Assembly (NCBI GenBank): GCA_035690425.1
Contig: DASSKO010000148.1
Span: 1-5,852 of the forward strand
Reading direction: 5' to 3'
Source of the DNA: DASSKO01 sp035690425
GTDB lineage: Bacteria; Actinomycetota; Actinomycetes; Propionibacteriales; Nocardioidaceae
Length of the DNA stretch: 5,852 nucleotides
Made by a program: the position numbers and the translations under genes. The notes under the pieces were generated by a model. The model saw nothing but the letters and a program-made list of their open reading frames with translations. It was not told the origin of the DNA and ran no database searches. This document shows positions 4,655 through 5,852 of the stretch, in pieces. Numbering within the stretch: position 1 is the first letter of the stretch; each line of letters starts with the position of its first letter.

Positions 4655-5852
4655 CGGTGAGGGACAACTGCGATCTCGGCGCGAGGGTCGCGGTGCCGAC
4701 GACAGCTGCGTCGTCCGGGCTGGGCGGCAGGACCGACGCTGGCGTCGGCACGAGCCCGCAACGACCGGATGGCACGCTGAAGGTCAGCGGCGAGTTCGCC
4801 TACGGCAGTGACCTGTGGATGGACGACATGCTGTGGGGAGTCACGCTGCGCAGCCCGCACCCCCATGCCCGGATCCGATCGATCGAGATCGGCGCGGCGC
4901 TGGCCACCGCCGGGGTGTTCGCCGTACTCACCCATGAGGACGTGCCGGGCCGCAACGTCTATGGGCTGGAGATCCAGGACCAACCGGTGCTGGCCTTCGA
5001 CCGGGTGCGCTACCAGGGCGAGCCGGTCGCGCTGGTCGCCGCCGACCACCCGGAGACCGCGCGGCGGGCGGCGAAGAAGATCGCCGTCGACTACGAGGTG
5101 CTCGAGCCGGTGACGGACGCGCGCGTTGCACTCGACGACGCCTCCCCACGAGTGCATCCCGACGGCAACCTGGTGCGCCGCGTGCGGATCCGCACCGGCA
5201 CTGCCGACCCGACCGCCGAGGTCGTGGTCAGCGCCGACTACGAGGTCGGCATGCAGGACCAGGCGTTCCTGGGTCCGGAGGCCGGTCTGGCCGTGCCCGA
5301 CGGCGAGGGCGGGCTCGACCTCTACGTCGCGACCCAGTGGGTGCACGTCGACCAGCGCCAGATTTGTCAGGCGCTGGGTCTGCGCCCCGAGCAGGTGCGG
5401 TTGACACTGGCCGGGGTCGGGGGAGCCTTCGGCGGCCGCGAGGACCTCTCCATGCACGTGCACGGCTGCATGCTGGCGATGCACACCGGCAAGCCGGTCA
5501 AGATGTCCTACAGCCGCGAGGAGTCGTTCTTCGGGCACGTGCACCGCCACCCCGCCCAGCTGCACTACGAGTACGGCGCTGACCGGTCCGGCAGGCTCGT
5601 CTACGCGCGCGCCGAGGTCTACCTCGACGGCGGCGCCTACGCATCGAGCACGCCCGCCGTTGTGGGCAATGCCGGCACGATGGGTGTCGGGCCGTACCGG
5701 ATCCCCAACGTCCACGTCGACTGCTACGGCGTCTACACCAACAACCCGCCGTGCGGCGCGATGCGGGGGTTCGGCTCGGTGCAGACCGCCTACGCCTACG
5801 AGGCGATCATGGACAAGCTCGCCGCCGAGCTGGGCATGGACCCGGTCGAGAT
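4651..5852 (+). CDS. pucD: Xanthine dehydrogenase molybdopterin-binding subunit (3' end outside window)
   Basis: Catalytic Mo subunit, where purine hydroxylation takes place. 400 codons are visible of a protein normally about 750-800 residues long; the frame has no stop to the window edge. Residues 1-38 are a poorly conserved Ala/Gly/Thr-rich lead. RPDGTLKVSGEFAYGSDL (38-55) opens the a/b hammerhead domain, which runs to about 155. The Mo-cofactor domain follows, with ATQ (Gln229), GVGGAFGGRED (255-265) and AMRGFGSVQ (Arg372, equivalent to the substrate-binding Arg of bovine xanthine oxidase). RGFG, rather than a CO-dehydrogenase-type active-site loop, points to a purine/aldehyde hydroxylase. 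The overall pattern (QDQAFLGPEAGLAVP, ESFFGHVHRHPAQ, YTNNPPCGAMRGFG) is what I associate with the xanthine dehydrogenase D-subunit (PucD) family. The active-site Glu of the C-terminal half lies outside the window. The gene is translationally coupled to the deaminase. Confidence 0.93.
   Translation, partial: MTVRDNCDLGARVAVPTTAASSGLGGRTDAGVGTSPQRPDGTLKVSGEFAYGSDLWMDDMLWGVTLRSPHPHARIRSIEIGAALATAGVFAVLTHEDVPGRNVYGLEIQDQPVLAFDRVRYQGEPVALVAADHPETARRAAKKIAVDYEVLEPVTDARVALDDASPRVHPDGNLVRRVRIRTGTADPTAEVVVSADYEVGMQDQAFLGPEAGLAVPDGEGGLDLYVATQWVHVDQRQICQALGLRPEQVRLTLAGVGGAFGGREDLSMHVHGCMLAMHTGKPVKMSYSREESFFGHVHRHPAQLHYEYGADRSGRLVYARAEVYLDGGAYASSTPAVVGNAGTMGVGPYRIPNVHVDCYGVYTNNPPCGAMRGFGSVQTAYAYEAIMDKLAAELGMDPVE

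Noticed and set aside
3661..5715. 684-codon open frame on the minus strand
   Set aside because: It lies opposite the deaminase and Mo-subunit genes, which have clear domain motifs. Long antisense frames are expected in DNA with G/C at most third positions, and the translation shows no recognisable domain.
1820..5852. Assignment of the three-subunit enzyme as CO dehydrogenase (CoxMSL)
   Set aside because: The Mo subunit has an RGFG motif and the operon contains a purine deaminase, which fit a purine hydroxylase better.

Overview
The window looks like chromosomal DNA from a high-GC actinobacterium. Nearly every codon ends in G or C, the LeuRS has the GKAMSKSLGN-type signature I associate with that phylum, and the xanthine dehydrogenase subunits resemble actinobacterial/Bacillus Puc-type proteins. 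A member of the Pseudonocardiales would fit, but that is a guess. All genes are on the + strand, and I see no rRNA, tRNA, CRISPR array or transposase.

Layout. 1-1670 is the 3' part of leuS (leucyl-tRNA synthetase), whose start lies left of the window. 1671-1819 is a 149-bp gap with a candidate operator dyad and no convincing terminator or promoter. From 1820 to the right edge runs a tightly packed purine-catabolism operon: the FAD subunit of a xanthine dehydrogenase (1820-2698), its 2Fe-2S subunit (2698-3171), an amidohydrolase that best fits 8-oxoguanine deaminase (3290-4654), and the molybdopterin (Mo) subunit (4651 to beyond the right edge). Start and stop codons overlap by 1 nt at the FAD/2Fe-2S junction and by 4 nt (ATGA) at the deaminase/Mo junction, so translation is probably coupled.

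How the genes work together. The three xdh-type genes encode the chain that oxidises hypoxanthine/xanthine to urate: Mo centre, two 2Fe-2S clusters, FAD. The deaminase between them would turn 8-oxoguanine into urate, or, if its specificity is really guanine, supply xanthine. Either way the products converge on urate.

The most unusual spot is the junction between the 2Fe-2S gene and the deaminase (3154-3294). The end of the 2Fe-2S gene, including its ATGAG, is repeated almost exactly 122 bp further on, at the deaminase start. Between the copies lie two near-identical palindromic units (TTCACG-N4-CGTGAA) 51 bp apart, plus a perfect 12-bp palindrome. The interval carries an unbroken 41-codon frame that begins in the first ATGA and ends in the second, so ribosome coupling could have survived the insertion. 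It looks like a small palindromic repeat element inside an operon. Its identity as an element, and any expression of the peptide, are inference.
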